36,083 bases of DNA from Candidatus Enterocloster faecavium (GTDB lineage: Bacteria; Bacillota; Clostridia; Lachnospirales; Lachnospiraceae), in the NCBI GenBank assembly GCA_019118585.1, contig DWYS01000084.1, forward strand, positions 1 through 36,083, written 5' to 3'. A program made the translations under genes and the position numbers. Under the pieces are notes generated by a model. It was not told where the DNA came from. It did no database searches and was given only the letters and a program-made list of their open reading frames with translations. Positions within the stretch are counted from its first letter, which is position 1, and each line of letters opens with the position of its first letter. Positions 1 to 7,760 of this stretch are shown one piece after another.

Positions 1-2
1 AA

Positions 3-11
3 TGTTATAAT
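3..11 (+). promoter_or_regulatory. Extended -10 promoter element at window edge
   Basis: TGTTATAAT is a perfect extended -10 element (TGnTATAAT). A start about seven bases downstream would fall at the first base of the hairpin at 18-85, so the transcript would be little more than that hairpin. Any -35 lies outside the window. The same nine bases recur at 227-235 before iadA. Confidence 0.4.
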
Positions 12-17
12 ATCCAT

Positions 18-102
18 GAGTATTGGTACTCCTTTCGGTTTTGTTTTTTTGGTCGAAATCATTATACCTCAAGGAGCCAATACTCTTTTTATTTATTTTT
101 TT
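18..102 (+). terminator. Strong rho-independent terminator or short hairpin RNA
   Basis: GAGTATTGG (18-26) pairs with CCAATACTC (77-85) and, after a two-base bulge, CTCCTT (29-34) pairs with AAGGAG (71-76), giving a 15-bp stem. A T-rich tail runs from 86 to 102. It may end transcription of a gene to the left of the window, or be the body of a short RNA started from the -10 element at 3-11. The loop (35-70) is unusually long and holds its own T run. Confidence 0.7.
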
Positions 103-172
103 ATCAACTGACTATTTCTTTACTCCAACCCGCGGCCGCCTCCGGCCCTGCTGCTGTCTGTGGAGGTCTGCG

Positions 173-192
173 GCATCGCCAGATGCATTTTT
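173..192 (+). terminator. Small hairpin followed by T run in iadA upstream region
   Basis: GCATC (173-177) and GATGC (182-186) form a five-base-pair stem around the tetraloop GCCA, followed by ATTTTTATT. It is short for an intrinsic terminator and lies upstream of the predicted iadA start site, so it could end leftover transcription from the left. The rest of 103-226 shows nothing recognisable. Confidence 0.3.
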
Positions 193-226
193 ATTCCTCC
201 ATCTTATTTCCTATCCATCTATCCTG

Positions 227-235
227 TGTTATAAT
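227..235 (+). promoter_or_regulatory. Promoter (extended -10) of the iadA-permease operon
   Basis: TGTTATAAT is a perfect extended -10. There is no convincing -35 hexamer seventeen bases upstream, which is normal for extended -10 promoters. Transcription would start near 242, about 30 bases before the iadA ATG. Confidence 0.6.
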
Positions 236-271
236 AAAAAATGGTATTTTATACGAAAGGTAGGTATAAAA

Positions 272-1447
272 ATGATGAATCTGCTTTTGATTCAGCAGGC
301 AGACGTCTATGCCCCGGCTCATCTGGGGAAGATGGACGTTCTCATCGGCCAGGGGAAGATCCTGAAGATGCAAAAACATCTGGGAACCTCCTGCGGAGAT
401 TTGCCCGTTGAAGTGGTCGATGCTTCGGGCCTGATCATGACGCCGGGATTTGTGGACCAGCATGTCCATGTCATCGGCGCAGGCGGGGAAGCCGGCTACT
501 ACAGCCGAACGCCGGAAATGCAGGTGTCCCAGATTGTATCCCATGGAATCACCACCGTGGTAGGGCTTCATGGTACCGACGGTACGGCCCGCAATATCGA
601 GGCCCTCTATGCCAAGGTCTGCGCCCTGGAGCAGGAAGGGATCACGGCGCGGATGCTGACGGGGTCCTTTGAGATGCCATCCGCTACCCTTACCGGCTCT
701 GTGCGGCGGGATATTCTCTTTGTGGACCAGGTGATTGGGGCAAAGACGGCTCTGTCTGACCGGCGTTCCGCCCAGCCCACCAGGACCCAGATGGAGCAGC
801 TGATTTCCCAGGCATACACGGCAGGGCTGGTCAGCGGGAAACGGGGCTACACCCATATCCATATGGGTGCAGGGAAACGGCGTCTTTCTATGCTGATGGA
901 TATCATTCGGGAAACGGAGCTGCCGCCCTATGTGATGATTCCCACTCACATCAACCGGGATGAGGGGCTGTTTGCCCAGTCCATTGAATTCGCCAGACTG
1001 GGAGGAATCGTGGATATTACTTCCGGCGTAAGCCCGGAGTACGGTTTTGAAGGAACCATTAAACCCAGCGAGGCTATCCGCCGTCTACTGGAGGCAGGGG
1101 TGGACATCCGGCAGATTACCATGAGCTCTGACGCCAACGGCTGTATGGCAGTTTATGACAGTCAGGGGAACTGCACAGGACTGTGCGCGGCTTCCGCGGA
1201 TACCCTCTATAAGGAATTCCGCAGCCTGGTAAAGGAGGAACAGATCCCGATGGAGACAGCCCTCCAGGTCGTTACCTCCAGTCCGGCTGCCGCCATTGGA
1301 ATGTATCCTCAGAAAGGCTGTCTGGCGGAAGGCGCAGACGGCGATGTGGTCCTGCTGGATCCTGAGCTTGCGATCCGTCAGGTCTATGCGAAGGGCCGGC
1401 TGGCGGTCAAAGACGGACAGGTCCTTCTGAAAGGTGCTTTTGAGTAA
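272..1447 (+). CDS. iadA: Isoaspartyl dipeptidase (beta-aspartyl peptidase)
   Basis: The enzyme hydrolyses isoaspartyl (beta-aspartyl) dipeptides left over from degradation of damaged proteins; it is a cytoplasmic binuclear metal hydrolase of the amidohydrolase superfamily. The predicted 391 residues match the usual length of about 390. Visible metal ligands are H64 and H66 in the motif QHVHVIG, E73 in GGGEAG-like context, K158 (the expected carbamylated lysine), H197, H226 and D287 in SSDANG; their spacing agrees with E. coli IadA. The open frame runs upstream to 23, but the real start is the ATG at 272: it follows an AAAGGTAGG ribosome site and the promoter at 227-235, and the upstream residues are not IadA-like. 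The downstream permease lies 38 bases away in the same direction, suggesting uptake and breakdown of the same kind of peptide or amino acid. Confidence 0.95.
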   Translation: MMNLLLIQQADVYAPAHLGKMDVLIGQGKILKMQKHLGTSCGDLPVEVVDASGLIMTPGFVDQHVHVIGAGGEAGYYSRTPEMQVSQIVSHGITTVVGLHGTDGTARNIEALYAKVCALEQEGITARMLTGSFEMPSATLTGSVRRDILFVDQVIGAKTALSDRRSAQPTRTQMEQLISQAYTAGLVSGKRGYTHIHMGAGKRRLSMLMDIIRETELPPYVMIPTHINRDEGLFAQSIEFARLGGIVDITSGVSPEYGFEGTIKPSEAIRRLLEAGVDIRQITMSSDANGCMAVYDSQGNCTGLCAASADTLYKEFRSLVKEEQIPMETALQVVTSSPAAAIGMYPQKGCLAEGADGDVVLLDPELAIRQVYAKGRLAVKDGQVLLKGAFE

Positions 1448-1485
1448 ACTGATCGATCAAACCAATACTGCAAAGGAGTACATAC

Positions 1486-2925
1486 ATGAACGAAACATCC
1501 AATCATGAAAAAAAGAAAGGCTTATCCAAACTGTTTACCATGGAAATGCCTCATACGTATCTTCTGATCTTTGCCATTCTGGTCATCTGCGCGATCTTGA
1601 CCTATGTCATTCCCGCAGGCCAGTTTGACACTGCCCCCAATGAGACGGGCAGAGAAATTTTGATCCCCGGAACCTTCCATGCCGTAGAGCAGAATCCGGT
1701 ATCTCTGTACGACTTTTTCAACGCCATCCCCACCGGACTCTCAGAGATGTCTTCCCTGATCTTCTTCGTGATGATCGCCGGCGGTTCCTTTGCCATCATC
1801 AACGCGACCCAGACGATTGATATCGTGATCAATAAGCTGGTAAAGGCCCTGGAAGGCAAGGAGCATCTGATCGTATTTGTGATCATGTTCCTCTTCTCTC
1901 TTCTGGGCGGACTCATCGGCTTTGATGCGGAATGCGTAATCTTTGTACCCATCTGCATCACGCTGGCCAGACGAATGGGATACGACAGCATTACGGGAAT
2001 CGCCATGGTTATGTGCGGAGCCTTCGTGGGAAGTTCCGTCGGAACCTTTAACCCCTATGCGACCGCCGTGGCTCAGGGAATTGTAGGACTGCCCATTTTC
2101 TCCGGTGCATGGTACCGTATGATCATGCATGTGGTGATCCTGATTGCCGTTGTGCTCTACACCACCTGGTATGCAGAGCGGGTGAAAAAGGACCCCACCA
2201 AGAGCTACTGCTATAACGTGGAACAGGCTCACCTGAAGAGCGGACAGGCGGACAAGCTGAACTACACCACGACCACGACCCTTAGCCTGCGGAATATCCT
2301 GGTACTGCTGACCATGGTGATCGGCTTTGCCATCATCATCTACGGCGCCATGGTGATGGACTGGTTTGCCAGCGAGATGTCCCCCATCTTCCTGGCCATG
2401 GGCATTATCGCCGGTGTTGTCGGCGGTCTGAGCGGCAACAAGATCTGCCAGACCTGGATCGACGGAGCAAAATCCATGATGTTTGCCTGTCTGGTAATCG
2501 GAATGGGACGTGGAATCCTGGTTGTAATGGAGGACGGAATGATCTTCCACACCATCCTGAATGCCCTTTCCGGAATCCTTTCCATTCTGCCCAGTTCTCT
2601 CATTGCCGTAGGAATGTTTGTCATCAATATCGTGATCAACTTTTTCGTTCCCTCCGGAAGCGGCCTTGCAGCTCTTGTAATGCCTCTTATGGGACCTCTG
2701 GCTCAGATGACAGGGATCACGGCTCAGACGGCGGTTATCGCCTTCCAGTGTGCGGCCGGATTCTCCGACTGTGTCATTCCTACCAGTTCCACCACCAACG
2801 CCTGCATCGGCGCCGGCGGCGTCAACTTTATCCAGTGGTTCCGCTTTGCCGGAAAACTGGCCCTGATCGAGTGGGGACTGAGCATTGTATTTATCATTAT
2901 CGCAACGATGATCCATTTGGCATAG
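1486..2925 (+). CDS. YfcC/DcuC-family anaerobic permease
   Basis: A 479-residue integral membrane protein with about twelve hydrophobic segments, belonging to the YfcC / C4-dicarboxylate anaerobic carrier superfamily (relatives include YfcC, DcuC and ArcD-like basic amino acid carriers). The amino end (MPHTYLLIFAILVICAILTYVIPAGQF) region is typical, with the conserved VIPAG followed by a loop, then SLIFFVMIAGGSF, a GFDAE motif, a GSSVGTFNPY motif around residue 180 and a C-terminal NFFVPSGSG motif. An AAGGAG site lies nine bases before the ATG. It is second in the operon with iadA, so amino acids, dipeptides or dicarboxylates derived from aspartyl peptides are plausible substrates; the substrate cannot be read from sequence. 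A strong terminator follows at 2941. Confidence 0.85.
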   Translation: MNETSNHEKKKGLSKLFTMEMPHTYLLIFAILVICAILTYVIPAGQFDTAPNETGREILIPGTFHAVEQNPVSLYDFFNAIPTGLSEMSSLIFFVMIAGGSFAIINATQTIDIVINKLVKALEGKEHLIVFVIMFLFSLLGGLIGFDAECVIFVPICITLARRMGYDSITGIAMVMCGAFVGSSVGTFNPYATAVAQGIVGLPIFSGAWYRMIMHVVILIAVVLYTTWYAERVKKDPTKSYCYNVEQAHLKSGQADKLNYTTTTTLSLRNILVLLTMVIGFAIIIYGAMVMDWFASEMSPIFLAMGIIAGVVGGLSGNKICQTWIDGAKSMMFACLVIGMGRGILVVMEDGMIFHTILNALSGILSILPSSLIAVGMFVINIVINFFVPSGSGLAALVMPLMGPLAQMTGITAQTAVIAFQCAAGFSDCVIPTSSTTNACIGAGGVNFIQWFRFAGKLALIEWGLSIVFIIIATMIHLA

Positions 2926-2940
2926 AATAAGATCGCAGAA

Positions 2941-2990
2941 GGGGCAGCGCATCCGCCTGGAATTATCCTGGATGCGCTGCCCCTTATTTG
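2941..2990 (+). terminator. Rho-independent terminator after the permease
   Basis: GGGGCAGCGCATCC (2941-2954) pairs perfectly with 2970-2983 around a 15-base loop, followed by TTATTTGATT. It sits between convergent genes; the U-rich side favours the + strand, but the stem may also stop the operon arriving on the minus strand. Confidence 0.85.
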
Positions 2991-3009
2991 ATTCCTGTAT
3001 GAAAAATGC

Positions 3010-4980
3010 CTATTGGGCCGTTGCCTCCAAAACCATCTCCCCTGCCGTTACCTGATAAGTTTCCCCTGCCGTTAGATCCGGACTGCTGAGAAGAATCATG
3101 GAGAAAGGCTGATCCGGAACGGTGGAAATCAGGATATTGCCATCCGAATCCCGGAGACTGACTTCTGTTCCGGCAGCCTGCTCTTCCAGCAGGATGGCAA
3201 CTGCCGCCTGCTCAGAATCCCCGAAGGTCTGTCCCATACCGGAGGATCCGGTTCCGATAAAGGTTCCTCCGGAGATGGAAGCGGTGGTGTCGTAGTCCAG
3301 AATAGAGGTGTCGCCGTGAGCCGGGCCTACGATGGTGACCGAGCCGCCTAAGATGTCTGCGGAGCCATTGGCATCGATGCCGTCACCGGAAGCGTGAATC
3401 AATATCGTTCCTCCGGAGATGGAAATGGTGCCGTTTGAGGAAGATGGGCCTCCTCCGGGGCCTCCTCTTTTGCCCATGCCCATACCTCCTGGGCCTCCGC
3501 CCCGTCCTCCTCTGCCGCCTCCTCCGGGGCCTTGAGGCAAAGTTTCTGAGTCCGTATCTTCTGAGTTCCCCTGTTCACTTCCATTTCTCTCCGGAGGATT
3601 TGGGACCGCTCCGCTCTCCCCTGCCGCGTTGATTCCGTCATCCGCAGCAGTGAGCTGAATGTTTCCTCCCTGGATCTCCACATGCAGGGCCTCCAGCCCC
3701 TCGTAGCTTTCCTGGATGAAAATATCTCCTGCGGTGATCGTCAGGGTGTCGTCCCCATGGATGGCATCGTCCCCGGTGGAGAGTTCAAAAGTTCCTCCGC
3801 CTATGGAAATGGAGACGTTGGAGTGAATGGAGTCGTCGGCAGAGTCAATGGAGAAGGTCCCACCGTTGATCAGCAGATTCCCGCCCGCTTTCAGGCCCTT
3901 CATGCTGGTGGTCTCCGCCGCCGCCGTTTCCATCGGTTCTGTTTCCGCCGGCGCTGCTTCCTCGGGCGCCTCTCCCCCGCGTCCGCCTCCCCGTCCCGGA
4001 CCTCCGAATCCCCGGGCGGCTTCCGCCCCGCTGTGGGCGCCGTTTTCGCTGCCTCCGCCGGTGACAAGTTTAAAATCTCCGTCCTCAATCTGCATCATAC
4101 CGCTGGCGCTGATCCCATCTCCGTCGGCCTCAATGTCAAATGTGCCGCCGGAAATATACACAAAGCCAAGGGAGGTATCGCTGTCATGCTCGCTGTGGAT
4201 TCCGTCCTTGCCGGACCGGATGTTTAAGGTGGTGATGCCGGTGATCCGGATGCTGTCATTGGCCTTCAGCCCATGGGAGGCACAGGAAATGGTATAGCTG
4301 CCTCCGGTAATCACCAGGTCGTCGTTGGAGCGGATGCCGTGGCCTGCCGGGGAGGTGACGGTCAGGGAACCGGCTCCGTTTAAGGTCAGATCCTGTTTGG
4401 AGAAGATAACGGAGTCGATGCTCTCGTTTATCTGGGACTCAAAGACTCCGCCGTTGGACAGGGCGTTTTCCGTCCCCTCCGCCAGAGTCAGGAACACCTT
4501 ATCCGCCTGGGAAACGTAAATGGGAGCAGAAGTCCCGCTGCTGATTGAAACGCCGTTTAATATCAGGTGGACCTTGGCGGCATCCGGCGCATCTACGATG
4601 ATACTGCCGTCCTCCAGGGTGCCGGAGAACAGGTAGGTCCCTTCCTCCGTAATGGTAATCACCTGGCCGGAAATTTCTACTCCGTCCCCCTGGCAGCTGG
4701 CGCCAGTCCCATCGAGACTGATTTCGGCGGTAACCTCGTTGGAATCCGTTTCATAGTCCCGGTCCGTAAACATTTCATCGTCCGAAAACTGTGAGGAAAC
4801 ATCCGCGGCCTCGCCCGCGCTCTCGCCTGCTTCCCCGTCTGTATTCTCATCTGTTTCCTGGCCCTCAGCCGATGTTTCCACAGCCTCCGAAGGGCTGCTC
4901 TCCGTCCCCTTGCTCCGACATGCGGTTAAGGAGCCGGCAAGGCAGCAGAGGACGAGGGTCATGGCAATCTTCATTTTCAT
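3010..4980 (-). CDS. Lipoprotein with Cthe_2159-type carbohydrate-binding beta-helix
   Basis: A 656-residue exported lipoprotein: a short basic start, a hydrophobic signal and a lipobox LTAC with the acylated Cys at about residue 21, then an acidic Ser/Glu-rich linker. The body consists of repeated beta-helix turns of the form 'I-S-G-G-T-F/I ... I-x-A-x-D-D-G-I-x-A', as in the Cthe_2159 family of carbohydrate-binding proteins that bind pectin-like acidic glycans and Ca2+. Two Gly/Arg-rich low-complexity insertions (coding roughly 3990-4050 and 3455-3540) interrupt the helix. The ATG at 4980 is chosen because the AAAGGAGG site is nine bases before it; the ATG at 4989 abuts the ribosome site. 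It is the last gene of the VTC-DUF4956 operon, 16 bases after DUF4956. The binding function is inferred from family; its ligand here is unknown. Confidence 0.8.
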   Translation of the reverse strand: MKMKIAMTLVLCCLAGSLTACRSKGTESSPSEAVETSAEGQETDENTDGEAGESAGEAADVSSQFSDDEMFTDRDYETDSNEVTAEISLDGTGASCQGDGVEISGQVITITEEGTYLFSGTLEDGSIIVDAPDAAKVHLILNGVSISSGTSAPIYVSQADKVFLTLAEGTENALSNGGVFESQINESIDSVIFSKQDLTLNGAGSLTVTSPAGHGIRSNDDLVITGGSYTISCASHGLKANDSIRITGITTLNIRSGKDGIHSEHDSDTSLGFVYISGGTFDIEADGDGISASGMMQIEDGDFKLVTGGGSENGAHSGAEAARGFGGPGRGGGRGGEAPEEAAPAETEPMETAAAETTSMKGLKAGGNLLINGGTFSIDSADDSIHSNVSISIGGGTFELSTGDDAIHGDDTLTITAGDIFIQESYEGLEALHVEIQGGNIQLTAADDGINAAGESGAVPNPPERNGSEQGNSEDTDSETLPQGPGGGGRGGRGGGPGGMGMGKRGGPGGGPSSSNGTISISGGTILIHASGDGIDANGSADILGGSVTIVGPAHGDTSILDYDTTASISGGTFIGTGSSGMGQTFGDSEQAAVAILLEEQAAGTEVSLRDSDGNILISTVPDQPFSMILLSSPDLTAGETYQVTAGEMVLEATAQ

Positions 4981-4996
4981 AAATTCCATCCTCCTT

Positions 4997-5692
4997 TTAG
5001 AGTTCTGCTGCCAGGGTTTCCTGTCGGGACAGGGATATCTCCAGATTTCCGTTGCGGCAGCGCAGTTTATCGATCATCTCTTTTTCCTTTCCGGTATCCT
5101 TAAGAACCACCTCGTAGGTCAGCCGGAACAGGCTGCCCATATTGGTGGTCTTCACGCATACCAGGCTGTGGGAGCTGGTATAGTCCTGCAGGATATCGGA
5201 AAATATCTCCGTATAATCCAAATCCTCCGGAATGATGATGGTCAGCATCTTCCAGGCTTCTCGATTTCGGCCGCTTCCCAGCTCCAGAAGCTGATAGAGC
5301 AAAAATACGGCGCACATGACCATGGTGAAGAGCGCGGCGAATCCCAGATACCCCATTCCGGCGATGAGGCCGCTGACCGTGGCCAGAAAAAGGCTGCAGA
5401 TTTCCCTGGCAGTGCCGGGAACGGAGCGGAACCGGACCAGGCTGAAGGCGCCGGCCACAGCCACGCCGGTCCCCACATTTCCGTTGACCAGCATGATCAC
5501 GACGCAGACAACGGCCGGCAGCAGGGCCAGGGTCACCACAAAGCTTTTGCTGGACCTGGTGCGGTACATGTAGGTAAATGCCAGAATCAGCCCCAGGATC
5601 AGGGATACGCCCATACAGAGCAGAAAGTCGCTGACCGGGATGACTGCAGCAGTCTGAGAGTCGAATAATCCTCTGAAAACGGATTCAGGCAT
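4997..5692 (-). CDS. DUF4956 integral membrane protein
   Basis: A 231-residue protein with four predicted membrane segments in the first 145 residues (roughly 20-42, 50-70, 97-117 and 120-142) and a soluble C-terminal domain of about 85 residues. The core motif VAVAGAFSLVRFRSVPGTAREI and the following segment identify it as DUF4956, a family that in Firmicutes and Bacteroidetes is very often encoded beside VTC-domain proteins. Its role is not established; a channel or partner subunit for a VTC-made polymer is a reasonable guess. The start overlaps the VTC gene by eight bases and its AAAGGAGGTG site lies inside that gene, so the two are translationally coupled. Confidence 0.85.
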   Translation of the reverse strand: MPESVFRGLFDSQTAAVIPVSDFLLCMGVSLILGLILAFTYMYRTRSSKSFVVTLALLPAVVCVVIMLVNGNVGTGVAVAGAFSLVRFRSVPGTAREICSLFLATVSGLIAGMGYLGFAALFTMVMCAVFLLYQLLELGSGRNREAWKMLTIIIPEDLDYTEIFSDILQDYTSSHSLVCVKTTNMGSLFRLTYEVVLKDTGKEKEMIDKLRCRNGNLEISLSRQETLAAEL

Positions 5693-6407
5693 AGCGCCGC
5701 ACCTCCTTTGCAGGTCCCGGAAAAATCACCTTCTGGTAGGCAGTACCGTATTTGGAGAAGGACGTCTGGTAAATGTGCTCCTCAGACAGAACTCTTGCGG
5801 CCCACAAAGGCATGGCGCCCGGGCATTTTAACTCCATCAGCATCAGATTCTGAGGGAGGAGCAAAGTGCCGTAAACCCTGGATTTTAAGGACATATCCTC
5901 CTGGCGGAAGAGAATCCTCTCGTCAAAGGTTACGCGGAAATCCGGCTGCTCCTTGGCGTAAAATGCCTCCCGGTTGTAGGAAAGAAATCCCGCCGGCCCC
6001 AGAGAAGAATAGAAGTCCAGAAAATAGTCAATCTCCCTGGAAATCTGGGTGTCTTCCGGACAGCTGTTCTTCCCCATAAGCCAGTCCATGGCCGCCTCCT
6101 CCGGAAGGGAAATCCGGCGCTTGTAGACGACGCCCCGGTATTTTTTCTTCAGTTCCACAAACACCGGACTCTCCGGCCCGGCCTGACGGTAGCTGCGGAC
6201 CCGCAGTTTTTCTTTATAGGCCGGTTTCTCAATGGAGCGCCGAACCAGCCGATAATGCTCCGTATCGAAATAAATATTCCGGATGGTCGTTTTTCCATAC
6301 TGGTCGGGCGCCAGTTTTTCCTGGAACCGTTCCATCAATCGTTCCTTCTGCTCTTTTGTCAGCAGATATTTCCGTTCATATCGTTTAAAAATGGTTTGAA
6401 CATCCAT
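5685..6407 (-). CDS. VTC-domain (polyphosphate polymerase-like) protein
   Basis: A 240-residue soluble protein of the VTC family, whose eukaryotic member Vtc4 makes polyphosphate from ATP inside a basic tunnel barrel. Visible family motifs are RYERKYLLT near the start, NIYFDTEHY followed by a run of basic residues (RRSIEKPAYKEKLRVRSY), and VFVELKKKYRGVVYKRR, whose Lys and Arg side chains line the tunnel in the family. Activity is inferred only. The ATG at 6407 is chosen over the one at 6440 because it has AGGAGG eight bases upstream and because the likely promoter -10 (6439-6444) would place the upper ATG before the transcript start. First gene of an operon with DUF4956 and the beta-helix lipoprotein; its promoter carries the same direct repeat as the response regulator gene. 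Confidence 0.85.
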   Translation of the reverse strand: MDVQTIFKRYERKYLLTKEQKERLMERFQEKLAPDQYGKTTIRNIYFDTEHYRLVRRSIEKPAYKEKLRVRSYRQAGPESPVFVELKKKYRGVVYKRRISLPEEAAMDWLMGKNSCPEDTQISREIDYFLDFYSSLGPAGFLSYNREAFYAKEQPDFRVTFDERILFRQEDMSLKSRVYGTLLLPQNLMLMELKCPGAMPLWAARVLSEEHIYQTSFSKYGTAYQKVIFPGPAKEVRRYA

Positions 6408-6438
6408 AAAAAATTCCTCCTGTACCTTTGATGGTGCC

Positions 6439-6471
6439 ATTGTACAGAAGGAAAATTGAAAAAGGATTGAA
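6439..6471 (-). promoter_or_regulatory. VTC operon promoter with 11-bp-spaced TTCAAT repeat
   Basis: On the minus strand, TTCAAT (6471-6466) and TTCAAT (6460-6455) are spaced exactly 11 bases, then ten bases further is TACAAT (6444-6439) as a -10. There is no proper -35, as expected for an activator-dependent promoter. The arrangement matches that at 8471-8502 and fits the tandem half-sites used by OmpR/PhoB-type regulators. Confidence 0.6.
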
Positions 6472-6476
6472 GATTT

Positions 6477-7760
6477 TTATTTTTTCAGTGGGATCTTTAC
6501 GGAAAATTCCACCTTGCCCTCATAGCAGCGAACCTGTATGCTCCCCCTGTGAGAGGAAGCAATGTTTTTCGCAATGGCCAGGCCCAGTCCATAATGGCCG
6601 TCCTCGGCGGTCCGGGCGGAATCTGCCCGGTAAAAACGCTCAAAGAGCTGACTCTTCTGCTCCTCGGGAATGGGCTCTCCGCTGTTGATGACCGACAGGA
6701 TCCCATGGCCTCTCTCCTTTTTCAGGCCCACCGTAATCTCACTGCCGCCCTGATTGTGGCGCAGCGCATTGTCGATCAAAATGGAGACAAGCTGTTTCAG
6801 CTGCAGGCTGTTGCCGTTTACAAAAACAGCTTCCTCCAGCTGGCTGTTCAAGGTCAGCCCCTGATCATATGCCACGGTCTCAAAGGGAAGGACTTCTCCA
6901 TAAACCAGGCGGCTCAAGTCCACGTTCTCCATGACGGGAACCGTGTTCTCTGTCTTTGCAAGCTCCAGAAGCTGGGTGATCAGGGCGGACATCCGCTCAT
7001 TTTCATACTGGATGTTGGACAGCCACTGATTCTCCCCAATCTGCCGGGAAAGCAGCTCCAGATTGGCGTTCACCACCGCCACCGGCGTTTTCAGTTCATG
7101 TCCCGCATCGGAGACAAACTGTTTCTGACGCTTGTAGCTTTCCTCCAGGGGAGCCACAATCCGCTTTGCCAGATAACGGGAGAGGAAAAAGAGAAGGATC
7201 AGGGCGGCTCCGCCGAAAATCAGAGTATAGGTGATCAGGGCCCTGGCATTGTCCATCATCAGGGTGTTGTCCAGAAATGCCGCCAGAATATAGTCTCCCT
7301 TATCGGTGATTTTGTAAATCAGGTCCTGCTCCACGCCCTCCTGCCTGGAGCCTTCCTCCAGCCGGAAGGCCAGCTCCGTCAGGGTTTCCTCATCCAGGGT
7401 GGAAACGTCGGCGGTATCCACTTTTAACACCTGTCCATCCTTGGATATCGCCACAGAATAAAAGGTGGACAGTTCCAGCCTGGGGGGCCTGCCGGGAGGC
7501 TTTCTCTGCCGGTTATTGGCAGGAGGCGAATCCTGGGAACTGTCGCTTGCAGAACGGTCATCCGGGTGTGCATCGTTTTGGGGAGGAGACGGTTCATCCA
7601 GGAGCCGGTATTCGGCGGAATACTGCCTTAAAAGCTGGCGGTTTTCCTCGGACATCTGCATATAGCTGGCAAAATAGATCACGCATATGGTTCCGAAAAG
7701 GAGAAGGACCAGAACCGCCAGGATGGAAGCCACGATTTTTCTCCTGGACTTTTTAAACAT
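6477..7760 (-). CDS. Sensor histidine kinase, two-component system
   Basis: A 427-residue membrane kinase. Membrane segments at about 9-32 and 174-194 flank an extracytoplasmic sensor region of about 140 residues whose first part (55-95) is Pro/Ser/Asp-rich and disordered-looking and whose second part (about 98-165) resembles a small PAS/Cache-like sensor fold. Then come a short HAMP-like linker, the dimerisation box with the phospho-accepting H221 in GHELKTP, the N box with N331 (LIDNALRHN), the G1 box NSGEPIP, the F box FERFYRAD and the G2 box GLGLAIAK. All key kinase residues are present. It overlaps the response regulator by eight bases, so the pair is co-translated. The signal is unknown. 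Confidence 0.93.
   Translation of the reverse strand: MFKKSRRKIVASILAVLVLLLFGTICVIYFASYMQMSEENRQLLRQYSAEYRLLDEPSPPQNDAHPDDRSASDSSQDSPPANNRQRKPPGRPPRLELSTFYSVAISKDGQVLKVDTADVSTLDEETLTELAFRLEEGSRQEGVEQDLIYKITDKGDYILAAFLDNTLMMDNARALITYTLIFGGAALILLFFLSRYLAKRIVAPLEESYKRQKQFVSDAGHELKTPVAVVNANLELLSRQIGENQWLSNIQYENERMSALITQLLELAKTENTVPVMENVDLSRLVYGEVLPFETVAYDQGLTLNSQLEEAVFVNGNSLQLKQLVSILIDNALRHNQGGSEITVGLKKERGHGILSVINSGEPIPEEQKSQLFERFYRADSARTAEDGHYGLGLAIAKNIASSHRGSIQVRCYEGKVEFSVKIPLKK

Noticed and set aside
23..271. N-terminal extension of the iadA frame
   Set aside because: Crosses the hairpin terminator, the promoter and low-complexity DNA; IadA homology and the ribosome site begin at 272.
1741..2952. 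403-codon open frame on the minus strand opposite the permease
   Set aside because: His/Asp/Gly-rich shadow of the permease reading frame, no ribosome site, no family resemblance; the + strand protein is clearly real.
3682..4297. Overlapping + strand open frames within the lipoprotein gene
   Set aside because: Antisense products of a GC-rich repetitive coding sequence.
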